Below, one piece after another: positions 1 to 8,543 of a stretch of 64,000 bases of DNA (the stretch's first letter is position 1; each line of letters begins with the position of its first letter). The translations under genes were made by a program, and so were the position numbers. Under the pieces are notes generated by a model, which saw nothing but the letters and a program-made list of their open reading frames with translations, was not told where the DNA came from and did no database searches. Source of the DNA: an uncultured Eubacteriales bacterium (GTDB taxonomy: Bacteria; Bacillota; Clostridia; Oscillospirales; Acutalibacteraceae); assembly GCA_934561055.1 (NCBI GenBank), contig CAKTFN010000009.1, positions 18,683-82,682 of the forward strand, written 5' to 3'.

Positions 1-655
1 CCTGTGCGTATGACGGGGAAACGGTTGTAACCTTGTCCGCGCATTCGATTGCGCCCTTCATGAAGTTTACGTCGCCGTCATATTCGACAATTCCGGCGTC
101 CTCGGGCTTGAGACCGATAACGTCGTTCACAAGATCCATTCCGTAAGTTCCCTGATACTGAATGTTATGAATTGTGAAAACGGTTTTGATTCCCTGGTAC
201 CACGGGTCTTTGCTGTACATTGTGGTATAAAAAACGGGAGTGAGTGCGCTTTGCCAGTCGTTGCAGTGAATGATGTCCGGTCTGAAATCAATGTGGGGAA
301 GAATTTCGAGAACCGCCCTTGCAAAGAAGGTGAAGCGCTCCGCATCGTCGTAGTGACCGTAGATCGTGTCACGCTTGAAATAATACTGATTGTCAATAAA
401 ATAATAAATTACGCCTTTATACTTTGCCTGAAAAACTCCGCAGTACTGACGGCGCCACGCAACGGGAACGGAAATGCTCGTGACGAAGGACATCGAGTCC
501 TTGAGTTCCTGACTGATGGTGTCATAAAGCGGCATGACAACACGGCAACCGATGAGACGTTTTCTCAGTGCCTGCGGAAGCGAACCGGCAACGTCACCGA
601 GTCCGCCACTCGCCATGAAAGGTTGAGCTTCAGATGAAACAAATAAAACTTTCAT
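1..655 (-). CDS. glgA: Glycogen synthase, partial (3' end outside window)
   Basis: Starch/glycogen synthase of family GT5, which extends alpha-1,4-glucan chains from ADP-glucose. Only the first 218 codons are present; the gene runs off the left edge. The N-terminus reads MKVLFVSSEAQPF and then the glycine loop SGGLGDVAG, and the HNIQYQG segment typical of GlgA follows near residue 170. The lysine that usually precedes the glycine loop (KTGGL) is alanine here (FMASGGL). The start is supported by AAGGAGG just upstream. It is the last gene seen of a glgB-glgC-glgD-glgA operon, 37 nt after glgD, so substrate synthesis, elongation and branching are co-expressed. The family call is firm; the catalytic C-terminal domain cannot be seen. 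Confidence 0.93.
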   Translation of the reverse strand, partial: MKVLFVSSEAQPFMASGGLGDVAGSLPQALRKRLIGCRVVMPLYDTISQELKDSMSFVTSISVPVAWRRQYCGVFQAKYKGVIYYFIDNQYYFKRDTIYGHYDDAERFTFFARAVLEILPHIDFRPDIIHCNDWQSALTPVFYTTMYSKDPWYQGIKTVFTIHNIQYQGTYGMDLVNDVIGLKPEDAGIVEYDGDVNFMKGAIECADKVTTVSPSYAQ

Positions 656-692
656 TTTTTATCTTTCCTCCTTTATAGGAAGTTTAATGAGT

Positions 693-1805
693 TCAGATTG
701 TGATGTTCTTTCCGATGTATACCGGATAGGTTTCCGCGCCGGAAATTTCACGGTTCGGCTTGACAACAACGTTTTTGTCAAGAATCGCACAGTTGATTTT
801 TGAACCGGAGCTTATGTAGCTGTCCTGCATGATTACGGAGTTTTTGACAACGGCGTCTTCGGCAACGTAAACGCCCCTGAAAAGAATGCAGTTTTCAACG
901 GTTCCCTTGATTACGCAGCCGTCTGCAATGAGTGAATTTGAAGCTTTTGAACAAACGCCGTAAATTGCCGGAACGTCATCGCGAACCTTTGTGTAAATCG
1001 GTCTTTCCTTTGAGAAAAGTTCTTTTCTTGCGCCGGTGAGAAGGCGCATACTGATGTCATAATAACTTTGAAGCGAGTCAATCATTTCGGCGAATTCTTC
1101 AACTTTGTATCCTCTGATGTCGAGCGACTGAAGGTTGCTTGAAATGATGTCCTTCTCAAAACGTGCGTCCGCAACGGCCGAAGCGGAATTCATCAGCCTT
1201 TCAAGAAGGACTCGGCTCATGATGATAATGTTGAGCGAATAATTTTTTGCGTCAGAACCGAGTTCCCCGGTGCTTGCCCTTGTGATTTTTGTTCCTTCAA
1301 AGTCAAACGTCATGATGTTTTCGATTGCGGGTTTTACGCCTCTTTTATAAGCGATTGTAATATCTGCGCCGGATTCGATGTGAGAGGAGATGAATTTTTC
1401 GTAATCGATGTTGCAAACAACGTTGCAGTCGCAGAAAAGAACATAGTCTTTTCCGCTGTGTGAAATATAATTCATCATTCCCTTGAGTGCTTCAAAGCGG
1501 TGGCTGTATACGCCGGAAGCTCCGCTGAAATTGAACGGCGGAAGAAGAGTGAGTCCGTCGCGTTTTCTTGAAAGGTCCCAGGCTTTTCCGGAACCGAGGT
1601 GATCCATGAGCGACTGATAATTGCTCTTTGTGCTGACGCCGACTTTTGAGATTCCGCAATTGACCATTCCCGAAAGGCAGAAGTCAATAAGGCGATATCT
1701 TCCTGCGAAGGGAACCGAACCCATTGTGCGGATTCCGGTCAGTTCGCTCACATATTCATCATAAACGTTTGAATAAATAATTCCGAGAACATTTGAAGCG
1801 CGCAT
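693..1805 (-). CDS. glgD: Glucose-1-phosphate adenylyltransferase-like subunit GlgD
   Basis: Paralogue of ADP-glucose pyrophosphorylase, 370 residues, regarded in Firmicutes as a regulatory or structural partner of GlgC. The N-terminal nucleotidyltransferase fold is recognisable (GRYRLIDFCLSGMVN near residue 35, then the DHLGSGKAWDL segment near residue 69), but the glycine-rich pyrophosphorylase loop seen in GlgC (AGGQGSRL) is absent and replaced by GIIYSNVYD. That loss is the reason for calling GlgD rather than a second GlgC. The C-terminal quarter has the hexapeptide-like beta-helix pattern (ADGCVIKGTVENCILFRGV). Its ATG overlaps the glgC stop codon by one base (TAATG), which suggests translational coupling and a mixed GlgC/GlgD complex. 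Confidence 0.92.
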   Translation of the reverse strand: MRASNVLGIIYSNVYDEYVSELTGIRTMGSVPFAGRYRLIDFCLSGMVNCGISKVGVSTKSNYQSLMDHLGSGKAWDLSRKRDGLTLLPPFNFSGASGVYSHRFEALKGMMNYISHSGKDYVLFCDCNVVCNIDYEKFISSHIESGADITIAYKRGVKPAIENIMTFDFEGTKITRASTGELGSDAKNYSLNIIIMSRVLLERLMNSASAVADARFEKDIISSNLQSLDIRGYKVEEFAEMIDSLQSYYDISMRLLTGARKELFSKERPIYTKVRDDVPAIYGVCSKASNSLIADGCVIKGTVENCILFRGVYVAEDAVVKNSVIMQDSYISSGSKINCAILDKNVVVKPNREISGAETYPVYIGKNITI

Positions 1806-3022
1806 TATTTTTCCTCCTTTACGTTTTTGTCAATCATTGCCTTTGCGGCAACGGAAGCGTTTTTGCCGACGTGAACTTTTTCACCGACAACGGCAATTCC
1901 CCAATCGTCAAAAGCATTGCTCATCTGAGCCGGGTCGTTTCCGACGTGGGCGCCTTCGTCAATGATCGCATTTTCCGCAACGATTGAATATTCAACGAGT
2001 GCGCCGGATTTGATTACCGTTCCGGGCATCACGATTGAATAACGGACGGTTGCGCCCTCTTCAACGGTGACGTTTGAGAAAAGAATCGAATAATCAACCT
2101 CGCCGTCGATTTCACAGCCTTCGGCAATCATCGAGTTTTCAACCGAAGCTTTGTCCGAAATAAAGTGCGGCGGAGAAGCGGTTGTTTTTGAATAAATTTT
2201 CCAGCTGTCGTCCGAAAGGTCAAGGTCAACTTTCGGGTTGAGAAGGTCAAGGTTCGCTTCCCAAAGCGAATCAATTGTTCCGACATCCTTCCAATAGCCG
2301 TCAAATTGATAAGCAAAAAGTCTTTCGCCCTTTTCGTGCATTGCGGGGATTACGTCGTGGCCGAAGTCGTTTCCGCTGTCCGGATTTTTTTCGTCCTCAA
2401 TGAGGTATTTGCGAAGAACGCTCCAGGTGAAAATATAAACGCCCATTGAAGCTTTGTTGCTCTTCGGGTTCTTCGGCTTTTCTTCAAATTCGCTGATTGA
2501 ACCGTCGTCGTTGACGAACATGAGGCCGAAGCGGGAAGCCTCCTCCCACGGAACTTCAAGCATTGCGATTGTGCAGGCTGCGTTCTTTTCCTTGTGATAT
2601 GCGAGCATCTTCGCATAGTCCATCTTATATATATGGTCGCCGGAAAGAACGGCAACATATTCGGGATTATAGCGATCAATAAAATTGATGTTCTGATAAA
2701 TTGCGTTTGCGGTACCTTTATACCACTGAGTACCCTTAATCTGCTGATACGGAGAAAGAATATGAACTCCGCCGTGAGCACGGTCAAGATCCCATGCCGC
2801 ACCGTTTCCGATGTAATCGTTGAGCTCAAGCGGCTGATACTGAGTGAGAACACCGACCGTTTCAATTCCGGAATTGATGCAGTTTGAAAGCGGGAAGTCG
2901 ATGATGCGGTATTTTCCGCCGTAAGGAACGGCGGGCTTTGCAATGTTCTTCGTGAGTATTCCGAGGCGGCTTCCCTGTCCGCCGGCAAGAAGCATTGCAA
3001 GACATTCGGTTTTCTTTGCCAT
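1805..3022 (-). CDS. glgC: Glucose-1-phosphate adenylyltransferase
   Basis: Makes ADP-glucose from ATP and glucose-1-phosphate, the committed step of bacterial glycogen synthesis. The 405-residue protein has the pyrophosphorylase loop LLAGGQGSRLG at residues 11-21, the KPAVPYGGKYRIIDFPLSN substrate region near residues 29-47, a GDHIYKMDY metal-binding segment near residue 128, and a C-terminal left-handed beta-helix built from hexapeptide repeats (IAEGCEIDGEVDYSILF). Length is normal for the family. It lies 21 nt downstream of glgB and overlaps glgD by one base. The lack of any stop-start gap and the shared upstream promoter indicate one glycogen operon. Confidence 0.96.
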   Translation of the reverse strand: MAKKTECLAMLLAGGQGSRLGILTKNIAKPAVPYGGKYRIIDFPLSNCINSGIETVGVLTQYQPLELNDYIGNGAAWDLDRAHGGVHILSPYQQIKGTQWYKGTANAIYQNINFIDRYNPEYVAVLSGDHIYKMDYAKMLAYHKEKNAACTIAMLEVPWEEASRFGLMFVNDDGSISEFEEKPKNPKSNKASMGVYIFTWSVLRKYLIEDEKNPDSGNDFGHDVIPAMHEKGERLFAYQFDGYWKDVGTIDSLWEANLDLLNPKVDLDLSDDSWKIYSKTTASPPHFISDKASVENSMIAEGCEIDGEVDYSILFSNVTVEEGATVRYSIVMPGTVIKSGALVEYSIVAENAIIDEGAHVGNDPAQMSNAFDDWGIAVVGEKVHVGKNASVAAKAMIDKNVKEEK

Positions 3023-3043
3023 TAGGTTTCCTCCTTCATATAA

Positions 3044-4990
3044 TTAAATCAAACTTTTCTTTTTTGTTTTCGGTGCTTTCTTTTCTTCCTTTTTTGGCTT
3101 CGGCTTATATGAAAGATACATGCACGAAAGCGGCGGAAGCGAAAGCGTGATGCTGTTTTCATAACCGTGCATCGGCTTTTTCTTTGAGGTTGCTTTTGTT
3201 TTTGTTCCTCTTCCAGAACCGCCGAATTTTACGTCGTCGGAATTAAGAACAACCTCATAGATTCCGTCCTTTTCAACGCCGAAAGAATATTTGTCCCGTT
3301 CAACGTTCGTAAGATTGCAAACGCAAACGAGTGCTCCGCCGTTTTTGTCCTTCCTTGTGAAGGCAATCACGGAATTGTCGCAGTCGTCGCTGACGCACCA
3401 GGCAAAGCCGTCCCAGCCGTAATCTATCTGCCAAAACTCGGGATATTTCTTATAAATTCCGTTGAGCGTTTTGACGTAATCTTTGAGAAGGCGGTGCTTT
3501 TCATAATCAAGCAAAAGCCAGTCAAGCTCTTTTGCAAAGCGCCATTCGATAAACTGGCCGAATTCCTGACCCATGAAGCAAAGCTTCTTTCCTGGGTGGG
3601 CAATCATATAGCCGAAGAAGGCACGCAAAGTGTCAAACTTTTCATCATACGTTCCGCTCATTTTTCCGATGAGCGAGCATTTTCCGTGAACAACTTCGTC
3701 ATGAGAGATCGGAAGAATGAAGTTTTCGGAAAAAGCGTAAAAGAACGAAAAGGTCAAAAGATTGTGGTTATACTTTCTTGAAAGACCGTCAAGAGAAAAA
3801 TATTTGAGCGTGTCGTTCATCCAGCCCATGTTCCACTTGAAGTTGAAACCGAGTCCGCCGGCGTCAACCGGTTTTGAAACGAGCGGCCACGCAGTGCTTT
3901 CCTCGGCAATCATGAGCACGTTCGGATACTCTCTGAAAACGGTGGTGTTGAGCGTTTTTATGAATTCGATCGCCTCAAGGTTTTCGTTTCCGCCGTACTT
4001 GTTCGGAACCCACTCTCCGTTTTCTCTTCCGTAATCGAGATAAAGCATTGACGAAACCGCATCGACACGAAGGCCGTCGATGTGATATTTTTCAAGCCAG
4101 AATGCCGCCGAGGAAATGAGGAAGGAAACAACCTCCGGCTTTCCGTAATCAAAAATCTTCGTTCCCCAGTCTTTATGTTCGCCCTTTCTCGGGTCGGCAT
4201 ATTCATAACAAGGCGTTCCGTCGAAAAGCGAAAGGCCGTGAAGATCCCTCGGAAAATGCGCCGGAACCCAGTCGAGAATGACGGAAATTCCGTTTTGATG
4301 GCAGGTGTCAACGAATTCCATGAGCTCGTGCGGTGTTCCGTAACGTGACGTTGCGGCGAAATATCCCGTAACCTGATAGCCCCATGAGCCGTCAAACGGA
4401 TATTCCGAAAGGGGCATAAGCTCAATGTGGGTATAGCCCATATCTCTGACATAAGGAACAAGCTCCCTCGCAAGGTCAAGATAAGAAAACGGGCTTTCGT
4501 CTTTGTATCTTCTCCACGAACCGGCGTGAACCTCATAAATGTTCATCGGGCTTTCATAAGGATTCGTTTTTGAAAGCTCCTTTTTCCAGTTGGCATCCTT
4601 CCATTCATAGCCGTCAAGCTCATAAAACTTTGAAGCGTCGCCGGGACGGGTCTCGCTGTGAAAAGCGTAAGGGTCGCATTTTGCGGCCGTTGTTTTTCCG
4701 TCCGGATATGTCACAAGGAATTTGTAACTGTCAAATTGCTTAACGCCGGGAATGATGCATTCCCACGTCTGGTTGTCCGAAAGGCGGTACATTTTGTTTT
4801 CGTTTTCATTCCAGGCATTGAAGTCACCGATAACGCTGAGCGAAGCCGCATTCGGCGCCCATACACGGAAGGTTACGCTGTCTTCGCCGGGCGTTTTGTG
4901 CGCGCCGAGATAATCATAAACGCGGCAGCCTTTTCCCGAATGAAAAAAGTAAAGAGCGGTATCGTCGCCTTTTTTTGTTCTTTCTGACAT
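3044..4990 (-). CDS. glgB: 1,4-alpha-glucan branching enzyme
   Basis: GH13 branching enzyme that cuts alpha-1,4 chains and re-attaches them as alpha-1,6 branches. The 648-residue protein starts with a CBM48-type beta-sandwich (residues 25-105), then the (beta/alpha)8 barrel. Visible catalytic residues are D310 in GLRVDAVSS (nucleophile), E363 in MIAEEST (acid/base) and the HD pair at 430-431 in PISHDEVVHGK. The last 25 residues form a lysine-rich tail (KPKPKKEEKKAPKTKKK) not needed for the fold. It is the first gene of the glg operon. The start is the only ATG that precedes the N-terminal sandwich. An unusually long leader of about 150 nt separates it from its promoter. Confidence 0.96.
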   Translation of the reverse strand: MSERTKKGDDTALYFFHSGKGCRVYDYLGAHKTPGEDSVTFRVWAPNAASLSVIGDFNAWNENENKMYRLSDNQTWECIIPGVKQFDSYKFLVTYPDGKTTAAKCDPYAFHSETRPGDASKFYELDGYEWKDANWKKELSKTNPYESPMNIYEVHAGSWRRYKDESPFSYLDLARELVPYVRDMGYTHIELMPLSEYPFDGSWGYQVTGYFAATSRYGTPHELMEFVDTCHQNGISVILDWVPAHFPRDLHGLSLFDGTPCYEYADPRKGEHKDWGTKIFDYGKPEVVSFLISSAAFWLEKYHIDGLRVDAVSSMLYLDYGRENGEWVPNKYGGNENLEAIEFIKTLNTTVFREYPNVLMIAEESTAWPLVSKPVDAGGLGFNFKWNMGWMNDTLKYFSLDGLSRKYNHNLLTFSFFYAFSENFILPISHDEVVHGKCSLIGKMSGTYDEKFDTLRAFFGYMIAHPGKKLCFMGQEFGQFIEWRFAKELDWLLLDYEKHRLLKDYVKTLNGIYKKYPEFWQIDYGWDGFAWCVSDDCDNSVIAFTRKDKNGGALVCVCNLTNVERDKYSFGVEKDGIYEVVLNSDDVKFGGSGRGTKTKATSKKKPMHGYENSITLSLPPLSCMYLSYKPKPKKEEKKAPKTKKKSLI

Positions 4991-5138
4991 CCGATTACCA
5001 TAACCTTTCCGGCTACATGAATAACATAATAATCACAAACCGCCGCCGTAGCCAAAGCGGCAGGTGAGATTGGACTCCCCTTTCAAAAACCTCCGGAGCA
5101 AAAAAGACCGGCTTTCATTTTGATATGGTTATCCTATT
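4991..5138 (-). promoter_or_regulatory. Long 5' leader of the glgB transcript, possibly structured
   Basis: Minus-strand sequence between the inferred transcription start and glgB. It contains a self-complementary CTCCGGAG and a hairpin with arms GCCGC/GCGGC, plus a G-rich AAAGGGGAG segment. I do not recognise a known riboswitch consensus here. The leader is long for a simple operon, so RNA-level control of glycogen synthesis is possible but unproven. Confidence 0.3.
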
Positions 5139-5144
5139 ATGTTT

Positions 5145-5173
5145 ATAATATCACCCGAACAAGAAAAAGGCAA
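5145..5173 (-). promoter_or_regulatory. Promoter of the glg operon
   Basis: Read on the minus strand: -35 TTGCCT (5173-5168), 17-nt spacer, -10 TATTAT (5150-5145). Good match to a housekeeping sigma-A promoter, placed about 150 nt upstream of glgB and after a run of AT-rich sequence. Confidence 0.6.
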
Positions 5174-5277
5174 GTGGTTTTTGTGATTTTTGTTAGAAAC
5201 ATTCAAAAATAATTTTGATAAAATTGTGCAGTTTGTTAGAAAGTACAATCAAGCGGGAACAAAGATTCATTATACGG

Positions 5278-5303
5278 AAAAAAAGGCGAAAAAAAGCTCG
5301 CCT
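5278..5303 (-). terminator. Intrinsic terminator on the minus strand
   Basis: Hairpin with arms AGGCGA/TCGCCT followed, on the minus strand, by seven U residues (A-run at 5278-5284). It would stop leftward read-through from the ribosomal-protein cluster before the glg promoter. Confidence 0.5.
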
Positions 5304-5358
5304 TTCGTCGGCCGGGCGAAGAAAAAAACCGCCGTTTTTGCGCCGCCCGAAAAACCGC

Positions 5359-5388
5359 TTGACAAAACGGACGCGCATACTGTAAGAT
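5359..5388 (+). promoter_or_regulatory. Promoter of the secreted metallophosphoesterase
   Basis: -35 TTGACA at 5359-5364, 18-nt spacer, -10 TAAGAT at 5383-5388, then AAAGGAGG and the ATG at 5412. Divergent from the glg promoter about 200 bp away. Confidence 0.6.
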
Positions 5389-5411
5389 AAAGGCAAAGGA
5401 GGAGATATATT

Positions 5412-6329
5412 ATGAAAATTCTTACCAAAACAACAGCAATGTTCCTTGCACTTTTCTTTTTTGGCCTCGTCGGTTTTTCAACGCCGAAGCACGAAAGCTA
5501 TAACGTTTCCGACCCGGAAAACTGCCGTCTTTCGTTTTCCGTTGTTTCCGACAGCCACATCGAAGGAAACAACCTTCCCCGGTTCAAATCCTTCATGGCT
5601 CTTCTCGGCGGAATAAAAGCGAACGATCGGAAAAACGACGCCGTTGTTTTTCTCGGAGACAACACCATGAACGGACAAAACATCGAGAATCTTCTTTTCA
5701 GCGGAGCAATTCTCCGGACGGATTTCAAAACTCCCGTCCTTGCCGTTGAAGGTAATCACGACGTCGGAAACGGTGAAGGCGATTACAACAAACTGACAAA
5801 AAGGTTCCTCTCTTATGCAAACAATGCCTTTGACCTCGGCATTGACAAACCTTACTATTACAAAGAAATCGGCGGTTACAGCTTCATTGTTCTTTCTTCC
5901 GAATGGTACGAAGGAAACAACGTTCACGGTTTTTCGGACGAACAGCTTCTTTGGCTTGACTCCGTTCTTCAAAAGGCAGCCGCAGAAGGAAAACCGACTT
6001 TCGTTTTCGGTCATTACACCTTCTGGGAAGTCAAAAGTGCAAACTATGTTCTTTATGATATTCTGACAAAATATAAGAATACTTTTTATTTTCACGGTCA
6101 CAATCACGCCGATTTTGGCGAGTACAGCCTTTCCTACTTTTCCGGAACGGCAATAATCAACCTTCCGAAGTGGGACAATCTTCCGGACAAGGAGATCTCT
6201 CTCAACGGAAATACCGGCGCCGGCGTTCTTGTTGAAGTATATGACGACAGAGTTGTTGTCCGGGGCAGAGACTTCATCACCGACAGAAGCCTTCCCGAAA
6301 GAACATACACCTTGACCGCCGAAAATTAA
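5412..6329 (+). CDS. Secreted calcineurin-like metallophosphoesterase
   Basis: Metal-dependent phosphoesterase of the calcineurin superfamily, 305 residues, probably acting outside the membrane. Residues 1-25 form a signal peptide or membrane anchor with a hydrophobic core (MFLALFFFGLVGF). The five metal-site motifs are in order: DSH (47-49), GDN (82-84), GNHD (114-117), GHYTF (H201) and GHNH (229-232). These give the dinuclear centre but not the substrate. The gene stands alone between its own promoter and a strong terminator. AAAGGAGG lies 9 nt before the ATG. A second, different secreted phosphoesterase is encoded at 24.6-25.8 kb. The fold is certain; phosphodiesterase versus phosphomonoesterase activity cannot be decided from sequence. 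Confidence 0.85.
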   Translation: MKILTKTTAMFLALFFFGLVGFSTPKHESYNVSDPENCRLSFSVVSDSHIEGNNLPRFKSFMALLGGIKANDRKNDAVVFLGDNTMNGQNIENLLFSGAILRTDFKTPVLAVEGNHDVGNGEGDYNKLTKRFLSYANNAFDLGIDKPYYYKEIGGYSFIVLSSEWYEGNNVHGFSDEQLLWLDSVLQKAAAEGKPTFVFGHYTFWEVKSANYVLYDILTKYKNTFYFHGHNHADFGEYSLSYFSGTAIINLPKWDNLPDKEISLNGNTGAGVLVEVYDDRVVVRGRDFITDRSLPERTYTLTAEN

Positions 6330-6348
6330 CCGAAAACCGAAAAGTGAA

Positions 6349-6388
6349 GGTGCGGTGACGAACCGAAATTCGCCGCCGCACCTTTTTT
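6349..6388 (+). terminator. Intrinsic terminator of the metallophosphoesterase gene
   Basis: A 14-bp hairpin with one mismatch (arms 6349-6362 and 6369-6382) followed by TTTTTT at 6383-6388, 20 nt after the stop codon. Confidence 0.8.
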
Positions 6389-6477
6389 CTGCCGTTTTGA
6401 AAACCCGTCTTGTTTTTTCGGCAAAACGTCTTTCCGGGCACACGGGTCGAATGAAGCACCCGGAAAAACCGAAGCAC

Positions 6478-6517
6478 AAAAAACGACCGGTACTTTCGTA
6501 CCGGTCGCAATTTTTTT
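6478..6517. terminator. Bidirectional terminator at the end of the ribosomal-protein cluster
   Basis: Perfect hairpin with arms GACCGGTAC/GTACCGGTC (6485-6493, 6498-6506) and a TTTC loop. On the minus strand it is followed by six U (6483-6478), ending the rplQ transcript 22 nt after its stop. On the plus strand it is followed by GCAA and seven T. Confidence 0.85.
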
Positions 6518-6528
6518 ATCTTGTACTA

Positions 6529-6870
6529 TCAAACAAGTTCGATGATGCACATCTCTGCTGCGTCGCCGCGGCGGGGACCTGTTTTGATAATACGGCAGTA
6601 ACCGCCGTTAACGTCCTTATACTTCGGGCCGATTTCGTCGAAGAGCTTCTTAACAACGTCCTCTTTGGTGACGTATGCAAGAGCCTGACGCTTATTGTGA
6701 AGAGTTGCTTCCTTGCCGAGAGTAATCATTTTCTCGGTCATTGAGCGAACTTCCTTTGCCCTCGTGACGGTGGTTTCAATGCTGCCTTTCTCCAAGAGAT
6801 AAGTAACCATTCCTCTGAGCATTGCCTTGCGGTGGTCGCTGGTTCTGCCGAGCTTTCTGGTACCTGCCAT
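6529..6870 (-). CDS. rplQ: 50S ribosomal protein L17
   Basis: Large-subunit protein located near the exit of the peptide tunnel; 113 residues, normal length. The N-terminal signature LGRTSDHRKAMLRGMVT is intact and the C-terminal half ends with PRRGDAAEMCIIELV. It is the last gene of the alpha operon, 31 nt after rpoA, and is followed by the bidirectional terminator at 6485-6506, so it marks the 3' end of the supercluster. Confidence 0.98.
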   Translation of the reverse strand: MAGTRKLGRTSDHRKAMLRGMVTYLLEKGSIETTVTRAKEVRSMTEKMITLGKEATLHNKRQALAYVTKEDVVKKLFDEIGPKYKDVNGGYCRIIKTGPRRGDAAEMCIIELV

Positions 6871-6901
6871 TTGAAATCACTCCTTTTGTTGAAAAATCAA
6901 A

Positions 6902-7852
6902 TTATTCGTCTTCGGATCTGAGGTCAAGATCGAAGGAATGAAGCTTGTTGATAACTTCGTCAAGCGACTTCTTTCCGAGGTTTCTGACTTTCATCATGTC
7001 CTCTTCGGTCTTTGTTGTAAGATCCTCCACAGTGTTGATTCCTGCGCGCTTTAGGCAATTGAAAGAGCGCACGGACAAGTCAAGTTCCTCAATGGTCATC
7101 TCAAGGACCTTTTCCTTCGCGTCCTCGCCTTTGTCAACCATTATCTCGGTATTATATGCCTCTCCCGACAGATCGCCGAAAAGAGCGAGATGTTCGTTGA
7201 GAAACTTGGCTCCGAGGGAAACCGCCTCTGTTGCAGAGATCGTTTTGTTCGTCCAAACCTCAAGCGTGAGCTTGTCGAGGTCTGTAACCTGACCGACACG
7301 TGTGTTTTCAACTGTGTAATTAACCTTCAGCACCGGTGTGTAAATCGAGTCAATCGCAATTACACCGATCGCCGGCTGCATGAGCTTTTTGTTCTGCTCT
7401 GCCGAAACATATCCACGACCCTTGTCGCAGGTAATTTCCATGCTGACGTGAGCGTCCTTGTCAAGGGTGCAAATGTGGCTTTCCGGATTGAGAATTTCAA
7501 CTTCTGAATCGCATTTGATGTCGCCTGCAACGACTTCACCTTCGCCCGAAGCGTCGATGTAAATCGTTTTCGGTCCGTCGGCGTGGATTTTAAGGATGAC
7601 GCGCTTGAGATTAAGAACGATCTCGGTTACGTCCTCTTTAACGCCGGGGATTGTTGAAAACTCGTGAAGAACTCCGTCAATCTTGACGCTTGTGATTGCA
7701 TAGCCGGGAAGAGAAGAAAGAAGAATTCTTCTCAGGCTGCAGCCGAGCGTGATGCCGTAACCTCTTTCAAGAGGCTCAACAACAATCTTGCCGTAAGTTC
7801 CGTCCGGTGCGAGTTCAGCTGTTTCGATTCTGGGCTTTTCAATTCCTATCAT
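6902..7852 (-). CDS. rpoA: DNA-directed RNA polymerase subunit alpha
   Basis: Alpha subunit, 316 residues. The N-terminal domain (about 1-230) dimerises and seeds assembly of beta and beta'; the signature PLERGYGITLGCSLRRILLS sits near residues 27-46. A short acidic linker (VDKGEDAKEKVLEM) leads to the C-terminal domain with the helix-hairpin-helix SVRSFNCLKRAGI near residue 261, which contacts UP elements and activators. It lies between rpsD and rplQ, the conserved alpha-operon order. The start ATG is preceded by AAGGAGG. Confidence 0.98.
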   Translation of the reverse strand: MIGIEKPRIETAELAPDGTYGKIVVEPLERGYGITLGCSLRRILLSSLPGYAITSVKIDGVLHEFSTIPGVKEDVTEIVLNLKRVILKIHADGPKTIYIDASGEGEVVAGDIKCDSEVEILNPESHICTLDKDAHVSMEITCDKGRGYVSAEQNKKLMQPAIGVIAIDSIYTPVLKVNYTVENTRVGQVTDLDKLTLEVWTNKTISATEAVSLGAKFLNEHLALFGDLSGEAYNTEIMVDKGEDAKEKVLEMTIEELDLSVRSFNCLKRAGINTVEDLTTKTEEDMMKVRNLGKKSLDEVINKLHSFDLDLRSEDE

Positions 7853-7901
7853 GCAAAACCCTCCTTATTCTGTTGTGGATGTGTGTTACGGTCAACGCCG
7901 A

Positions 7902-8528
7902 TTACTTAGAATAGAATTCGACGATGAGATGTTCTTCAACCGGTACTTCGATCTGTTCGCGCTCCGGAAGAGCAACAACCTTAGCCGAGAGAGCTTCGGC
8001 ATTGAGATCAAGCCAAGAGGGAACGGGTCTTGAAGCGTTTGCTTCGAGAACAGCCTTGAACTTTTCGCTGTCCTTGCTCTTGGATTTGATTGAAACAACG
8101 TCTCCGGCTTTAAGGAGATATGACGGGATATCAACTTTCTTGCCGTTAACTTCAAAGTGGCCGTGAGTAACAAGCTGTCTTGCCTCTGCTCTGGACGAAG
8201 CCCAGCCGAGGGTATAAACAACGTTGTCAAGGCGGCTTTCGCAGATGCGAAGAAGGTTTTCACCGGTTACGCCTGCCTTGCGTTCAGCCATAAGGAAATA
8301 CTTGTGGAACTGTCCTTCCTGAATTCCGTAATAACGTCTTGCCTGCTGCTTTGCGCGAAGCTGAAGTCCGTATTCGGAGTTCTTGCTGCGGTTCTGACCG
8401 TGCTGGCCGGGGGCATATGAACGACGCTCAAAGGCACATTTGCCGGTATAGCATCTGTCGCCCTTAAGGAAGAGCTTCTTACCCTCGCGGCGGCACAGTT
8501 TGCATACTGCACCTGTATATCTTGCCAT
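7902..8528 (-). CDS. rpsD: 30S ribosomal protein S4 (zinc form)
   Basis: Primary 16S rRNA-binding protein, 208 residues. The N-terminus keeps four cysteines (C9, C12, C26, C31), so this is the zinc-binding form. The S4 RNA-binding domain follows (RLDNVVYTLGWASSRAEAR, from about residue 98). S4 is a translational repressor of the alpha operon in Escherichia coli and of its own gene in Bacillus subtilis; here the gene sits inside the alpha operon between rpsK and rpoA. Flanking gaps are short (15 and 49 nt), which favours co-transcription. Confidence 0.98.
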   Translation of the reverse strand: MARYTGAVCKLCRREGKKLFLKGDRCYTGKCAFERRSYAPGQHGQNRSKNSEYGLQLRAKQQARRYYGIQEGQFHKYFLMAERKAGVTGENLLRICESRLDNVVYTLGWASSRAEARQLVTHGHFEVNGKKVDIPSYLLKAGDVVSIKSKSKDSEKFKAVLEANASRPVPSWLDLNAEALSAKVVALPEREQIEVPVEEHLIVEFYSK

Positions 8529-8543
8529 TGAATTTACCTCCCG

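Noticed and set aside
4991..5144. yybP-ykoY (manganese) riboswitch, because of AAAGGGGAG
   Set aside because: The essential 3' AGCAAGACC element is missing and the outer stem cannot form.
5190..5396. Small open frames of 66-67 codons on both strands
   Set aside because: They overlap the minus-strand terminator and the divergent promoters; low-complexity lysine/arginine-rich sequence.
5478..6479. 333-codon open frame on the minus strand opposite the secreted metallophosphoesterase
   Set aside because: Shadow of the real gene; no ribosome-binding site or domain, and it runs through the terminator hairpin.
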